In this document: piece after piece, positions 55,441 to 64,000 of the stretch
Layout: each line of letters begins with the position of its first letter
How positions within the stretch are numbered: the stretch's first letter is position 1
Assembly: GCA_033961575.1 (NCBI GenBank)
Contig: CM066732.1
Span: 54,704,501-54,768,500, forward strand
Source: Aselliscus stoliczkanus
Taxonomy: Eukaryota > Chordata > Mammalia > Chiroptera > Hipposideridae
DNA: 64,000 bases
Direction of reading: 5' to 3'
Translations under genes and position numbers: made by a program
The notes under the pieces: model-generated
Seen by the model: only the letters and a program-made list of their open reading frames with translations
What the model was told of the DNA's origin: nothing
The model's database searches: none

Positions 55441-57200
55441 AGTGAATTTATCAAGGCTGCAGGATACAGAAAGCAGCCATATATACCAGCAATGCAGAAT
55501 TGGAATTCAAAATTTACAAAATAGTACACTGACCATAGTACAAAAAATGAAATACTTAGGTATAAATCTAACAAAATCTATATAGCACCTGTATGCTGAA
55601 AATAAAGTACTGCTGAAGGACATCAACAAAGACCTAAATAAATGGAGCGATATCTATGATTATGGATAAGAAGATTCAATATTAAGATGTTAATTCTCTT
55701 CAAATTGATTTAGAGATTGACCCCAAACCTATTCAAAATTCTGGCAGGCTTTTGTTGTAGATATTAACATGTTTCTAAGATGTCTATGGAAAGATGGAAA
55801 GGCAAAGGAATCAGGAGAGCCAAAATAATTTGGAAAAGAAGATCAAAGTTGGAAGACTCACACACACTGCCTATTTACTATACTTTTTATAAAGCTCAGT
55901 AATCAAAACAACATGGTACTGGTAAAATAATAGTCACATAGATCAATAGATAGAAGAGAGTCCAGAAATAGATTCACATGATGACTTTGACAAAGTTATA
56001 AAGGAAATTCAATGGAGAAGGGACAATCTTTTCAAGAACTTGCACTCAAACAATTGGACATACGTATGCAAAGAGGTGAACCTCGACCCAGACCATACAT
56101 CTTATACAAACAAAACCAAAAAGCCCAAAATGAATCATAGACCTAAATGTAAAATATGCAACAATAAAATAAAACTCCTATAAGAAAACATATGAGAATA
56201 TCTTTGTGATCTTGTATTTTTAGATATGACACTGAAAGTATGATCCATTCAATAACAAAAAGACATATTGGACTTTATAAAAATTAAAAACTTTTGCTCT
56301 GGAAAAGACACTGTTAAGAGAATGGAAAAATCAAATATCGACTTGGAAAAAATATCTGCAAGTCACATTTGTGACAAAGGGTTTGTGTCCAGCATATATA
56401 ACTAACTTTTAAAATTTAACTCTAAGATAACAAACAATTCAATTTTTAAAATGAGCAAAAGGTCTAAATAGGAAGATATATAGATAGGAAATAAACATAT
56501 ATAAAGACTCCAACATCACTAGTCATTAGGGAAATGCCAATTTGAATTACAATGAGCTATCACTACACTTCTACTAGAATTGCTAAAATAAGAAGTCTGA
56601 CCATGACAGTATCCATGGATGCAGAGTAACTTGTAGTGTCACTCCTTGCCCACAGGACTGCCAAACGTTACAACACTGGAAAACACTTTGGCAGTTTCAT
56701 GTAAAGTCACCTACACCCAGAAATCCTACTGCTAGTTAAATGACGTTCACATTAAAATCTTTACACACATTTTTATAGTAGTTTTATTTATAATAATGCA
56801 ACCTAGAAACAACACAGGTGTTTTTGGACTGGTGAATTAGTAAACAGTGGTACTTCCATGCAACGGGACACTACTCAGTGATAAAAAGGAACAAACTAAA
56901 ATACAAAACGTGGTGACTCGTAAGCACATTCAGCCAAGTGGAGAGGCCAGAATCCATAGGTCCCATGGCGTGTGATGCCACTTACCATATTTTGGAAAAG
57001 GCAAAACAATAGGGGAAGTGTCAGGCGTGGACTTGGAGGAGGGAATGACTTCACAGAGCCTGCCCGGGAGGATTTGTGGGGGATGAAACATATCATGACT
57101 TTGGTGGTGGATGCTTGATTAGTTATTTGGTAAAATCCATGAAACTGTACATCACTGGAGTGTAAATTAAAACAGCAACAACAAGATATGGGGGAAATTA
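55441..57200 (+). mobile_element. L1 fragment, forward orientation (ORF2 C-terminal part and 3'UTR)
   Basis: The orientation flips here. On plus: 'GGCTGCAGGATACAGAAAGC', 'GAAATACTTAGGTATAAATC', 'CCTAAATAAATGGAGCGATA', 'GGAAAAGACACTGTTAAGAG', 'GGGAAATGCCAATTTGAATT' and 'GGACACTACTCAGTGATAAA'. These run along ORF2 3' and the 3'UTR in L1 order. Reading frames are broken throughout. Because the reverse L1 to its left also contains ORF2 and 3'UTR, the pair overlaps in content. Confidence 0.85.
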
Positions 57201-58130
57201 AAAAATGGAGTACAAACTATAACGAAGGAACCTGAGTGTATTACAGCTGGATGACCTAGACACACCGAAGGAATGGGACAGAAAAAAGTGAACCTGAGTT
57301 ACTTTTTAAAATACTTATTTTTGCTGGATAATGTAAAGATACAGAAAAGAACTGTACAAGAATGCTATATGTTAGGCATTAAAATTGTTTCTAGTGGGGG
57401 TGTGGGTTAAACAATACTGAAACTACTTTATGTGCAAAGAAGAGCTGACTAAATGAGTATATGTTTGATAATAAGAGCCAGATGTCTCCCTGTGAGAAAA
57501 AGATGTTATAAATAAGACAAGGGGAAAGGCTAGATGAATCTGGCGTTGCTGGATCAGAGACACAGGAGGTGCATGGATATACAGATAGATACAGACATAA
57601 ACGCTTCACATATTCCCAGCTTCTGTTTTCTGAGACGGCCTAGAAGCTGAAAGCTCAGCAACAGTGGGCACACACAGGGCCCTGAACTTGGCTTCTAAGC
57701 ACCGTTCTTCAGCAGGACCAGGGCTGCTTTCCAAGTGATTGATTCCAGGGCTGGGGCAGGGACCGTGCAGGACGAGCTGAAGCATCTTAGTGCCAGAAGG
57801 AAACTGCTTCCGGAAGAATGGGCCTGGTGAAAGGGCATAGGGCCAACCTGGAAGGGCTCCCCAGGGCCGGAGCTGGAGCAGTTTGAGCGACATGACGAAC
57901 AGGGACAGGACTGAGCTCTCACCCAGCGAAATGCACATCTGCGATCCGTGTTGGTGTAAATAAGCAAGTGGAGAAGCAAATAAGAAGGCGAGGAGGCGCA
58001 TCTCCTCCTTACAGAAGAATCCCAGTTCTTCTCCTAAACGTAAAAGGAACAAGGGCAATTGAAGGTCATGCGTGTGAGAATGACACAGCTATCACTGTTG
58101 CAGGCAAGATCCACTCACAGGGGCTAAAAT
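57201..58130. other. Probable old repeat, unassigned
   Basis: AT-rich to 57600, then GC-rich. The sequence continues without a clear break from the L1 3'UTR and looks like diverged old repeat DNA, but I cannot name it. A 150-codon minus frame (57606-58058) is present without a domain. No gene is supported. Confidence 0.35.
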
Positions 58131-59879
58131 TATGTGGGCAGAAGTTTGAGCAGATGTGGAATCTTTTCATGGTCTTGACTTGCAAATGTGGAGAAACCTG
58201 GTGGGTGCCCTGCCCCCCCCCCCAAAGTAGTGAAGATTCAGGCTGCATGGGCATCTGCCGGGCCAGGCCTGCCCCTTTCTGAATGGGGTGGGGGCCCACT
58301 GTGGCTGTGCGGTCTCCCTGTGTACGGGGTGCGGTGGGAGGGGGTGTCAAGCCTTCCTCGTCTTCAGTCACATGCCTCTGGGCTGAGAGGAACTCCGCGA
58401 AGCTGAGAGCGAAGTAGGCTCGTATGGTGAAGGGGAACGGAGCAGGACACTGACCACTCGCGGGGCCCTCCCTGGGAGCCCCCAGAGCTGCACATTCATA
58501 CATCTGCTGGTCCTCCTTCCAGACACCGGTGACACTGCACTCCTCACGCCTTGAAGTGAGGCGTGGGTGCGGGCCGCGCTGTGGCCAAGGACAGTGAGCA
58601 CAGCTGGCAGTGTCTCTGAGTGGAAGCATTTACCACCCTGTGAGACTGTGGTGCTGTCTTCCTTGCCGTGGTGACTGAGATGTTCCAGCAGGTGGCAGCT
58701 TCCCCAGCCGGGGTCCCGAGTCAGGATAAGCCCGCAGAGCCCTTGCTGACCTGAAATTGACAGGTAATTGGACCGAGAAGTAAGCATTTGTTGCTCGGAG
58801 TGTTTGAGATTGGGGCTGGCTTGTTCCTGCAGCGTAACCTAGCCCATCCCGACGGAGCTTACCGGGCAAAGTGACAGTGGACACCAGGCAGGGAGAGCAT
58901 ACCTGGACATGTCATGCGGCTACGCTGGCTGCGGAGCCCTGGCTCACGCACCTCAGTGGCCCTCTCCCTTTGCTGGGCTGGGCTGGGCTTGACAAAGCCC
59001 AGGAGAAGACAAGAGTCAGGCCTGGGTGAGTGGAAGGTTGGGCAGGCTTTTCATGCCACCAACATTTTGCTTTTAAATTCTCCCTCCCTGGGATGCCTGA
59101 ATGGCCATCACAGCTTCCCACTCCATCAGGAAAAGGAGGGGCTGCAGCAATCTGTACCCGAGGAAACAAACACGGGGCGGGGCCGGGCCGGGGGTGCAGC
59201 TCAGGCTGCAGGGTTCCCCTTGCCCTCAAACGTTGTGTCTGTTGAGCAGCCCTGGACTGGAGCCCAGAGACTGGCTCGAGGGCTCGCTGTCCACACGCAC
59301 CAAGGATGGGCCAATTGCTGCTCCTGGGGCCTCAGACTCCTTGTGCTTTGAGGACCTGAGGTGCATGAAGGAGATGCTTTCAAACTCATTTTGTTGTTGT
59401 TATTGTTCAGGAGTCCTTCCCCCCAAATAAAACCGTAAAACAGCATGGCTGTGAACTTGCTCCCACCACCGGGGGCCGTCCCCCAAGACCAGTGACCTTG
59501 CATTTTCAGCCCCCAGGCTACAAGGATACTTTGGAAAGTCCTCAGCTCATGGAACATACACAGGCAGTGGCAGGACGGCACGAGCGCATCATGCCTGTCA
59601 AGTGTCAGGCCCCCCAAACTGGACAGGGGCTGTGTGGAGGGGCTCCGCTGGCCTCCTGGCCCAGAGCCCACAGCCTCCAGGGCCCTGCCCACCCCTTGCT
59701 CGGCTCGCTCCAGACGGAGATGCTCTCCTCGGCTGAGACAGAAGGAGCAAAAGAGATGCAGAGAGACAGTCATTTTGTGGACAAATGTGTTTTCGTGCCC
59801 TGTGCATCTACACCTGGGCCCCCAGGGAGCCCTGCATTTGGGGAACACTGGTGTGTTAGCACCAGGCTTCTCTGGGCTC
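58131..59879. other. GC-rich unique DNA, no gene seen
   Basis: Contains a C-run near 58210, a strong CTCF-like motif at 58685 and an AT-rich patch at 59370-59450 with TTGTTGTTGTTATTG. Large overlapping frames (187, 215 and 295 codons) occupy opposing strands near 58066-60379, with no domain. Confidence 0.45.
58685..58698 (+). promoter_or_regulatory. CTCF-like motif, perfect match to the core
   Basis: CCAGCAGGTGGCAG matches the vertebrate CTCF core CCASYAGRKGGCAS at all 14 positions on plus. It lies in unique DNA, not in a recognised SINE. A match of this quality is often bound, but occupancy cannot be known from sequence. Confidence 0.55.
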
Positions 59880-60015
59880 TGAGTCCTCAGTCGGCTGTGA
59901 CCTTGGAGGGGAACTTACTTAAGTCCTATGTGCTGCGTCTTCTCATTGGTAAGTGGAGTTCCTATAATGATGGCGAGTGGCCGCAGACCTGGGTGGGGAG
60001 GAGGAGGCTTGCAGG
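59880..60015 (+). repeat. MIR fragment
   Basis: 'CGGCTGTGACCTTGGAGGGG', 'GAACTTACTTAAGTCCTATG' and 'GTCTTCTCATTGGTAAGTGG' match a diverged MIR middle on plus. Confidence 0.6.
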
Positions 60016-61009
60016 CGAAGGCCTGAGCCGGGCACCAGGCCAGCGGAGCACGGCTGTGGTCGGCAGGGGCGTCTTCGTGGCCGCCATCACCACACCTGAC
60101 CACATGAGGTCATGTCACAGCTTTGCTCCACAAACATCTTTGAACAACCTGTTCCCAATCAGTGCCCCTGCCCCTTACAGGCACAGGACCAGCCCAGAAG
60201 AGGAACTCGATAAACATGTGGTGGGCAGAAGAGGCCTGGCTAATTTGGTGATTTCCAAGGTCTTGTGCACCAGTCAAGACCAACAGTCTCCCAGCATGGC
60301 CACACTCAGCAACTTGCTGATTACAGCAGGTCACAACCCAGTGGTGGTGTCCACGACATTCCATGTAGTTCCAAAATGATCACTCTGATGCCAGCACCAC
60401 CCAAACATCAGCAAGTGCTCATCTGAACCCTCATCTGGTCTTTATCAATGAACGATCAATGGGTCTGCCCTGGTCCCCACCCCTGCCTTTGTCTGCATCA
60501 GGGTGTAGGCAAACCCAAGACTGGTGTTCTGGAGTGGCCCTGAAGGAGTTAAGTGAGATAAAGAATATTATCAATATTGTATCAGTCACAGATGAGAAGC
60601 TACATACCAGGATCAGTGTAATTCAGTCATTGGTTTATGGACACCGAGTCCTCCGGGGACTGTCACAAATCCACTTGATGTTCCTGAGTGTGAGATTTAG
60701 CATTTGGATCTTTGATTTAGCTGAGAGATGTGTAAAAACTCATGCAGTCAGACAACTCCCTACAGGCGATTCATCTGTGTTGGCTTTTACGTAACAGTTA
60801 TTCCCATCAAGTGCCAGCAGTAACTTAAGCTCCAGAGCTTGCCTCTGAATCCTCATTTCTGACACACTGGAACGTGGAGGGACAGTGGCAGAGGCAAGAA
60901 TGTCCCTCTGGGAGAGCAGAGCCCTCTTGCTCCCTTATTTCTTCGGATGAGAGGCACCAGCCACGGGGGCTGTGTTTGGAGAAGGAGGCAGCTCGTGGCC
61001 TGTGAGCCC
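60016..61009. other. Unique DNA with an AT-rich patch
   Basis: An AT-rich repeat-free patch at 60550-60820 (AAGAATATTATCAATATTG and others) is a weak candidate regulatory block. Chance frames only. Confidence 0.35.
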
Positions 61010-61320
61010 CCGGAGCTGCTGCGTGAGGTCCTGATTTCCTGATGCAAGGTGCGGCCGGGGTGGGCGAGCCGGAGGCCCTGCGGAGGGGACGCTCTGGGCT
61101 CTCAGAGCTGTAGCTGGCGGTGTTGGGGGGCTCAGCACCCATAGCGGCTCCCTGCCCTCCGGCTAGCTCAGCGGCGGCGGACAGGGAGTCTGAGGATGAG
61201 CATCGGATCGCTTCACCCCGGCGGGAGCCGGAGCTGCGGTTAGCAGCTTGATGGATAGCAGCTCTCGGCTTTCCTCCCCCAGGACTTCGGAGCGTCCCTC
61301 ACCGCAGCTGCCTCGGTCCG
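61010..61320. promoter_or_regulatory. Small CpG island
   Basis: By hand count this ~310-base stretch has roughly 27 CpGs at about two-thirds GC. Observed/expected is near 0.8, which meets the usual island criteria. Clusters such as GCGGCGGCGGAC near 61172 lie in it. Isolated islands like this can be promoters of unannotated transcripts or silencer/enhancer CpG islands. No ORF or splice site is convincing. Counts are approximate. Confidence 0.4.
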
Positions 61321-61569
61321 TCTCTAAGTCTCTCTCTGATTTCTCACCATTTGTACCAAAAGTAGGAGGACGAGAAGGCAGAGGGTTGCATCATCTTAGT
61401 GCCTCCGGTGAGAATAAAAGTGCACACGGATGGCTCTGTGCAGTTTCAGAGATAAAGGAGTAGGTGGAATGTCGCTGTGAATGGGCTTCAGACATCCCCG
61501 CTGTTTCCTGATGAGGGGTTTGCCGGGTTTGGAGAGCGTCAGCCCTGGGGCAGCAACGCCTTCCAGGAA
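61321..61569. other. Unique DNA, no gene seen
   Basis: Moderate-GC sequence between the CpG island and a MIR. Nothing recognised. Confidence 0.4.
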
Positions 61570-61745
61570 CGAAGCGATTGATCTTCCCAGCAAACTTGTG
61601 AGGAAGGCTTGTCTACCACCCTCACTTTATACAAGAGGCACCTAAGGCGTAGAGTGATTATAAGTTGCCCAAGGGAGGAAGCTGGTAAAGCTGGGCTTCA
61701 AAACTGGGTCTGCTCACCCCGGAGGCAGTGCCACAGCCTCTGTGC
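61570..61745 (-). repeat. MIR SINE, reverse
   Basis: Reversed MIR landmarks on plus: 'CCCAGCAAACTTGTGAGGAA', 'CTCACTTTATACAAGAGGCA', 'GTTGCCCAAGGGAGGAAGCT' and 'GCTGGGCTTCAAAACTGGGT'. Moderately diverged. Confidence 0.75.
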
Positions 61746-62879
61746 AAGCCCCTTTCGTTTTGTGTTGGTGAGTGACGCCATCTTCCCATTGCTTGTTGGG
61801 GACATTTTCAGGGTGGTGAGAGGGGCAGCATCCCCCTGGGGCCTCGGGCATTCCATCCGCCTCCTGAGGACACGATGCACAGGCAGAATAGCTGTGGGCA
61901 CAGGCAGGTGGTAAAGAGGGACCCGCAGAGCCCCACGGGAGGGCTGCTCTCTCCAGGAATGTCCCAGAGTGGGGAGGTTGGCACGTGGACCACACCAGCG
62001 CGGGCTCTCGCTGGAGGGCCCAGGAGTGATGCTGCCTCTCCAAACTCCACGTTCAGCTGCTCTCCCCAGGTGAATGCTGGCTTCTAGTCAGAGAAGGCTG
62101 GCTCGGGGATGCAGACTCCTACTGAGGCAGCCCACGGAGTGAGTTAGGCCGAAGACGGGACTGAGGAGATGAGACAGCAGGCAGCACAGAAAGATGCAGA
62201 GCTGGAAAGCATGACCAGGTGAGGGGCTTGGAGGCCAGGGCGCTGGTCCTCTCCTAGTACCTCGACTGGGCGGTCTGACAGTTCCAGGAGCGCAGGATGC
62301 AGAGGAGGGGTGAGAGGGAATTTCTGGGGTGATAGCGGGTAAGAGCTGTACCGCCGTGATGAAAGACATGAACCCTCAGAATCAAGTGTCATCACGAATC
62401 CTGAGCAGGATAAAAAACCCAAAACAGGTCCATAGGAGGATACGCCACAGTCAAAAAAGGAAAAACAGAAGGGAGGGGAGGAAGGCAAAGAGCCAGCTCA
62501 GGTCAAAGTGCACCTGCCGACGAGCCCCCCGGGCTCCTTGGGGATCCCCGAGCTTTGCCCAGTCGCCCCTCTGCCCGCATCGGGCCGTGTGGCCTGCTGC
62601 TGCCCCCTGCCCTGTCCTGGGACCTGAGGACTTGAGTCACTGAGAAGCCAACACCTAGAGGGGCAGGTGGGCCGAGAAGCAGCGGGAAAGCCTCCTGCGG
62701 GGGGGGGGCAGGGACTCAGCCAGAGAGGAGGGCTGGGCGTGTGCACCCCCTTCTCCGGGAGGGGAGCTATGGAGGCTCTGGGAAGGAGCCCCCCTTTTCC
62801 TGTCAAACTCCCAGGAGGGGAGATGGTTGTGTAAAGCCCCTGGTACACGGAGTGCTCACTCCGGCCGAGAGCGAGTATT
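61746..62879. other. GC-rich unique DNA, no gene seen
   Basis: No repeat recognised apart from a G10 run near 62700. Overlapping chance frames on both strands (up to 205 codons) have no domain. Confidence 0.45.
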
Positions 62880-63060
62880 CTTTGAACACATACTAAGTGC
62901 CAACAGTCCTTGTGGGCTGTGCGTTTGATCCTGCCTTCGAGCTGGGGAGGAGGTATTGTCATCCCTGACTTACACAGGGTCACCACCTTGTCAGTGAGGG
63001 TCATAGAGCCACCGGAAGAGGAGCCCAGGTGGTCCTGTGCTGGGGGCGGGTCAGGAAACT
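62880..63060 (-). repeat. MIR SINE, reverse
   Basis: 'CACATACTAAGTGCCAACAG', 'GATCCTGCCTTCGAGCTGGG' and 'GGTATTGTCATCCCTGACTT' follow a reversed MIR. Diverged. Confidence 0.65.
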
Positions 63061-63372
63061 CCTTTTCTTCTAACGGCCCTAGGGAGCTGTCAAAGATGGG
63101 GCAGAGCAAGCGCATAGAAATCCCATTGTGGAAAGACGAAGGGGCGCCCAGCAGTGTTCACGGGCGCCTATTGTGTGTGCGCCCTGGCTGTACCTGGCGC
63201 TGGTCCAGAGTCAGCGACAGGAGCCTGAGCGCTGCGCGCACAGGATGGGGGAGCCCGAGGGTGACGCTGTGTCCCGGTGCCTTTGTCCTCTGCTAGCCCA
63301 GGAACCACGGATGCTCAGAGGCAGCGGCTTCCTCAGGCTTCAGTTTTAAAGAGCCTTGGCTTGAAACTGTTC
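63061..63372. other. GC-rich unique DNA, no gene seen
   Basis: Unique sequence leading to the hairpin. Chance frames only. Confidence 0.45.
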
Positions 63373-63445
63373 CATTTGGGAGGGTTTCTCCGTAGCATTT
63401 GGTATGGAATTATTACCAAATGCTAGAGAGGGACCCTGCCAAATG
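63373..63445. ncRNA. Pre-microRNA-like hairpin (candidate)
   Basis: Two ~33-base arms face each other around a 9-base loop (63405-63413). The inner stem is 12 perfect pairs, TAGCATTTGGTA (63393-63404) with TACCAAATGCTA (63414-63425). A 2x2 internal loop follows, then 10 pairs including two G-U (63381-63390 with 63428-63437), one 1x1 mismatch, then 7 more pairs (63373-63379 with 63439-63445). That gives about 29 pairs in 73 bases, the size and shape of a microRNA precursor. Either strand could be transcribed. A palindromic MITE-type DNA transposon with two imperfect inverted repeats would look the same, and some microRNAs derive from such elements. Confidence 0.4.
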
Positions 63446-63734
63446 CTGTATATCAGCTCAAACCCAAACTCCTAAACAATGAAATATTTATAATAAAAAC
63501 AGACCCGGGAGAGGGGCACAGACTGGGGCGCCCAGCTGGTGAGGGGCTCCTGGCTGAGGGGCCCAGTTGGTCCTGCCTGCTGGTGTAGGTGCAGCCAGGG
63601 AGGCAGCGGGCACCAGGCGCGGTGGGCGTGGCTGAGCGTCGGGGCCGGGAGGCGTGGAGGCCTTGCTGGGCGTCTCTCGCCGCCGTGGGGATGGCCAGCC
63701 TGGTCCCACTCAGCTCTCTCCTCCCGCGCCTAGT
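63446..63734. other. Mixed unique DNA, no gene seen
   Basis: AT-rich just after the hairpin (AATGAAATATTTATAATAAAAA near 63478), then GC-rich. No repeat or exon recognised. Confidence 0.45.
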
Positions 63735-63775
63735 GCAGTGCTCAGCATTCAGCAGGCGCTCAATGAATGCTGACT
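63735..63775 (+). repeat. L2/MIR-type tail
   Basis: 'GTGCTCAGCATTCAGCAGGC' followed by GCTCAATGAATGCTGAC is the common LINE2/MIR 3' end on plus. Only the tail is present. Confidence 0.6.
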
Positions 63776-64000
63776 GCCTGGGAGCCTGGCTACTGCCAGT
63801 AACAGCAAGACCTCGCCCATCTGGAGCCCACAGGGAATGAGATGGAGACAGCTGAGTTTTCCAGAAAGAGCCATCAATTATTTTCATGTAACATTTCAGA
63901 TGGAAATCTTTCTAAGATGCGGTGCACATTTCCTTTCTTCCTTTCCTGGAGAACGTGGAACGCCATTAACCTTTCTGTAATGGCTCAGGGCTGCCGCTGT
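63776..64000. other. Partly AT-rich DNA, candidate conserved non-coding element at the window edge
   Basis: From 63840, 'GCCATCAATTATTTTCATGT' opens an AT-rich stretch, with CGCCATTAACC near the end. Repeat-free and cut by the window end. Compositional evidence only. Confidence 0.3.

Noticed and set aside
52408..57200. Single twin-primed (5'-inverted) L1
   Set aside because: Both halves contain ORF2 3' and 3'UTR sequence, so they overlap in content; a twin-primed element would not.
59492..60379. 295-codon plus-strand frame
   Set aside because: It overlaps a 215-codon minus frame and runs through a MIR fragment. There is no domain or biased composition suggesting a protein.

Overview
This window looks like mammalian nuclear DNA, probably from a bat. 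Ancient mammalian repeats occur throughout: MIR, L2, L1M, a MER5A-type hAT element, and MaLR and MLT2 LTRs. Three younger tRNA-derived SINEs begin with a 'GGCCGAGTGG' head. One of them has an 'ACAACTAGACTGAAG...CCCCAATAAAA' tail, which I associate from memory with bat SINEs, possibly of horseshoe-bat relatives. No repeat database was searched, so the order Chiroptera is an inference and the genus is not determined.

I find no protein-coding gene, rRNA, tRNA or other standard RNA gene that I can support. The open reading frames fall into three groups: chance frames in GC-rich unique DNA, frames forced open by simple repeats, and fossil pieces of L1 ORF1 and ORF2. The alternation of GC-rich unique stretches with AT-rich, TAATTA-rich blocks of 150-850 bases that lack young repeats suggests an intergenic desert or a long intron with regulatory (conserved non-coding) elements. 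That reading needs an alignment to confirm.

Layout. 1-11.5 kb: GC-rich unique DNA, a 2.0 kb CA-type satellite-like tract (2.47-4.50 kb) and a MIR. 11.5-17.99 kb: two L1M 3' ends, a MIR, an AT-rich block and an L2 3' end. 18-24 kb: mostly unique DNA with AT-rich candidate regulatory blocks. 24-29.2 kb: a MIR-rich stretch with a near-identical 440 bp direct duplication (25.05 and 28.48 kb) and a 36 bp tandem duplication. 29.7-37.5 kb: candidate regulatory blocks, a MER5A-like fossil and an ERVL-type LTR containing an expanded GATA repeat. 37.5-43.5 kb: one long reverse-strand L1 carrying a 615 bp purine/pyrimidine tract, three SINEs and a 26 bp minisatellite inside its probable 5'UTR. 43.5-52.4 kb: unique DNA, the densest candidate regulatory block (47.5-48.2 kb) and a MaLR LTR. 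52.4-57.2 kb: two L1 fragments head to head, one holding a nested younger L1 end. 57.2-64 kb: old repeats, a strong CTCF-like motif, a small CpG island and, at 63.4 kb, a 73-base precursor-microRNA-like hairpin.

I saw no new multi-gene system. The observations I would check first are the hairpin at 63.37-63.45 kb, the homogenised 440 bp duplication, the minisatellite born inside an L1 5'UTR, and the two SINEs that landed in the same target sequence.
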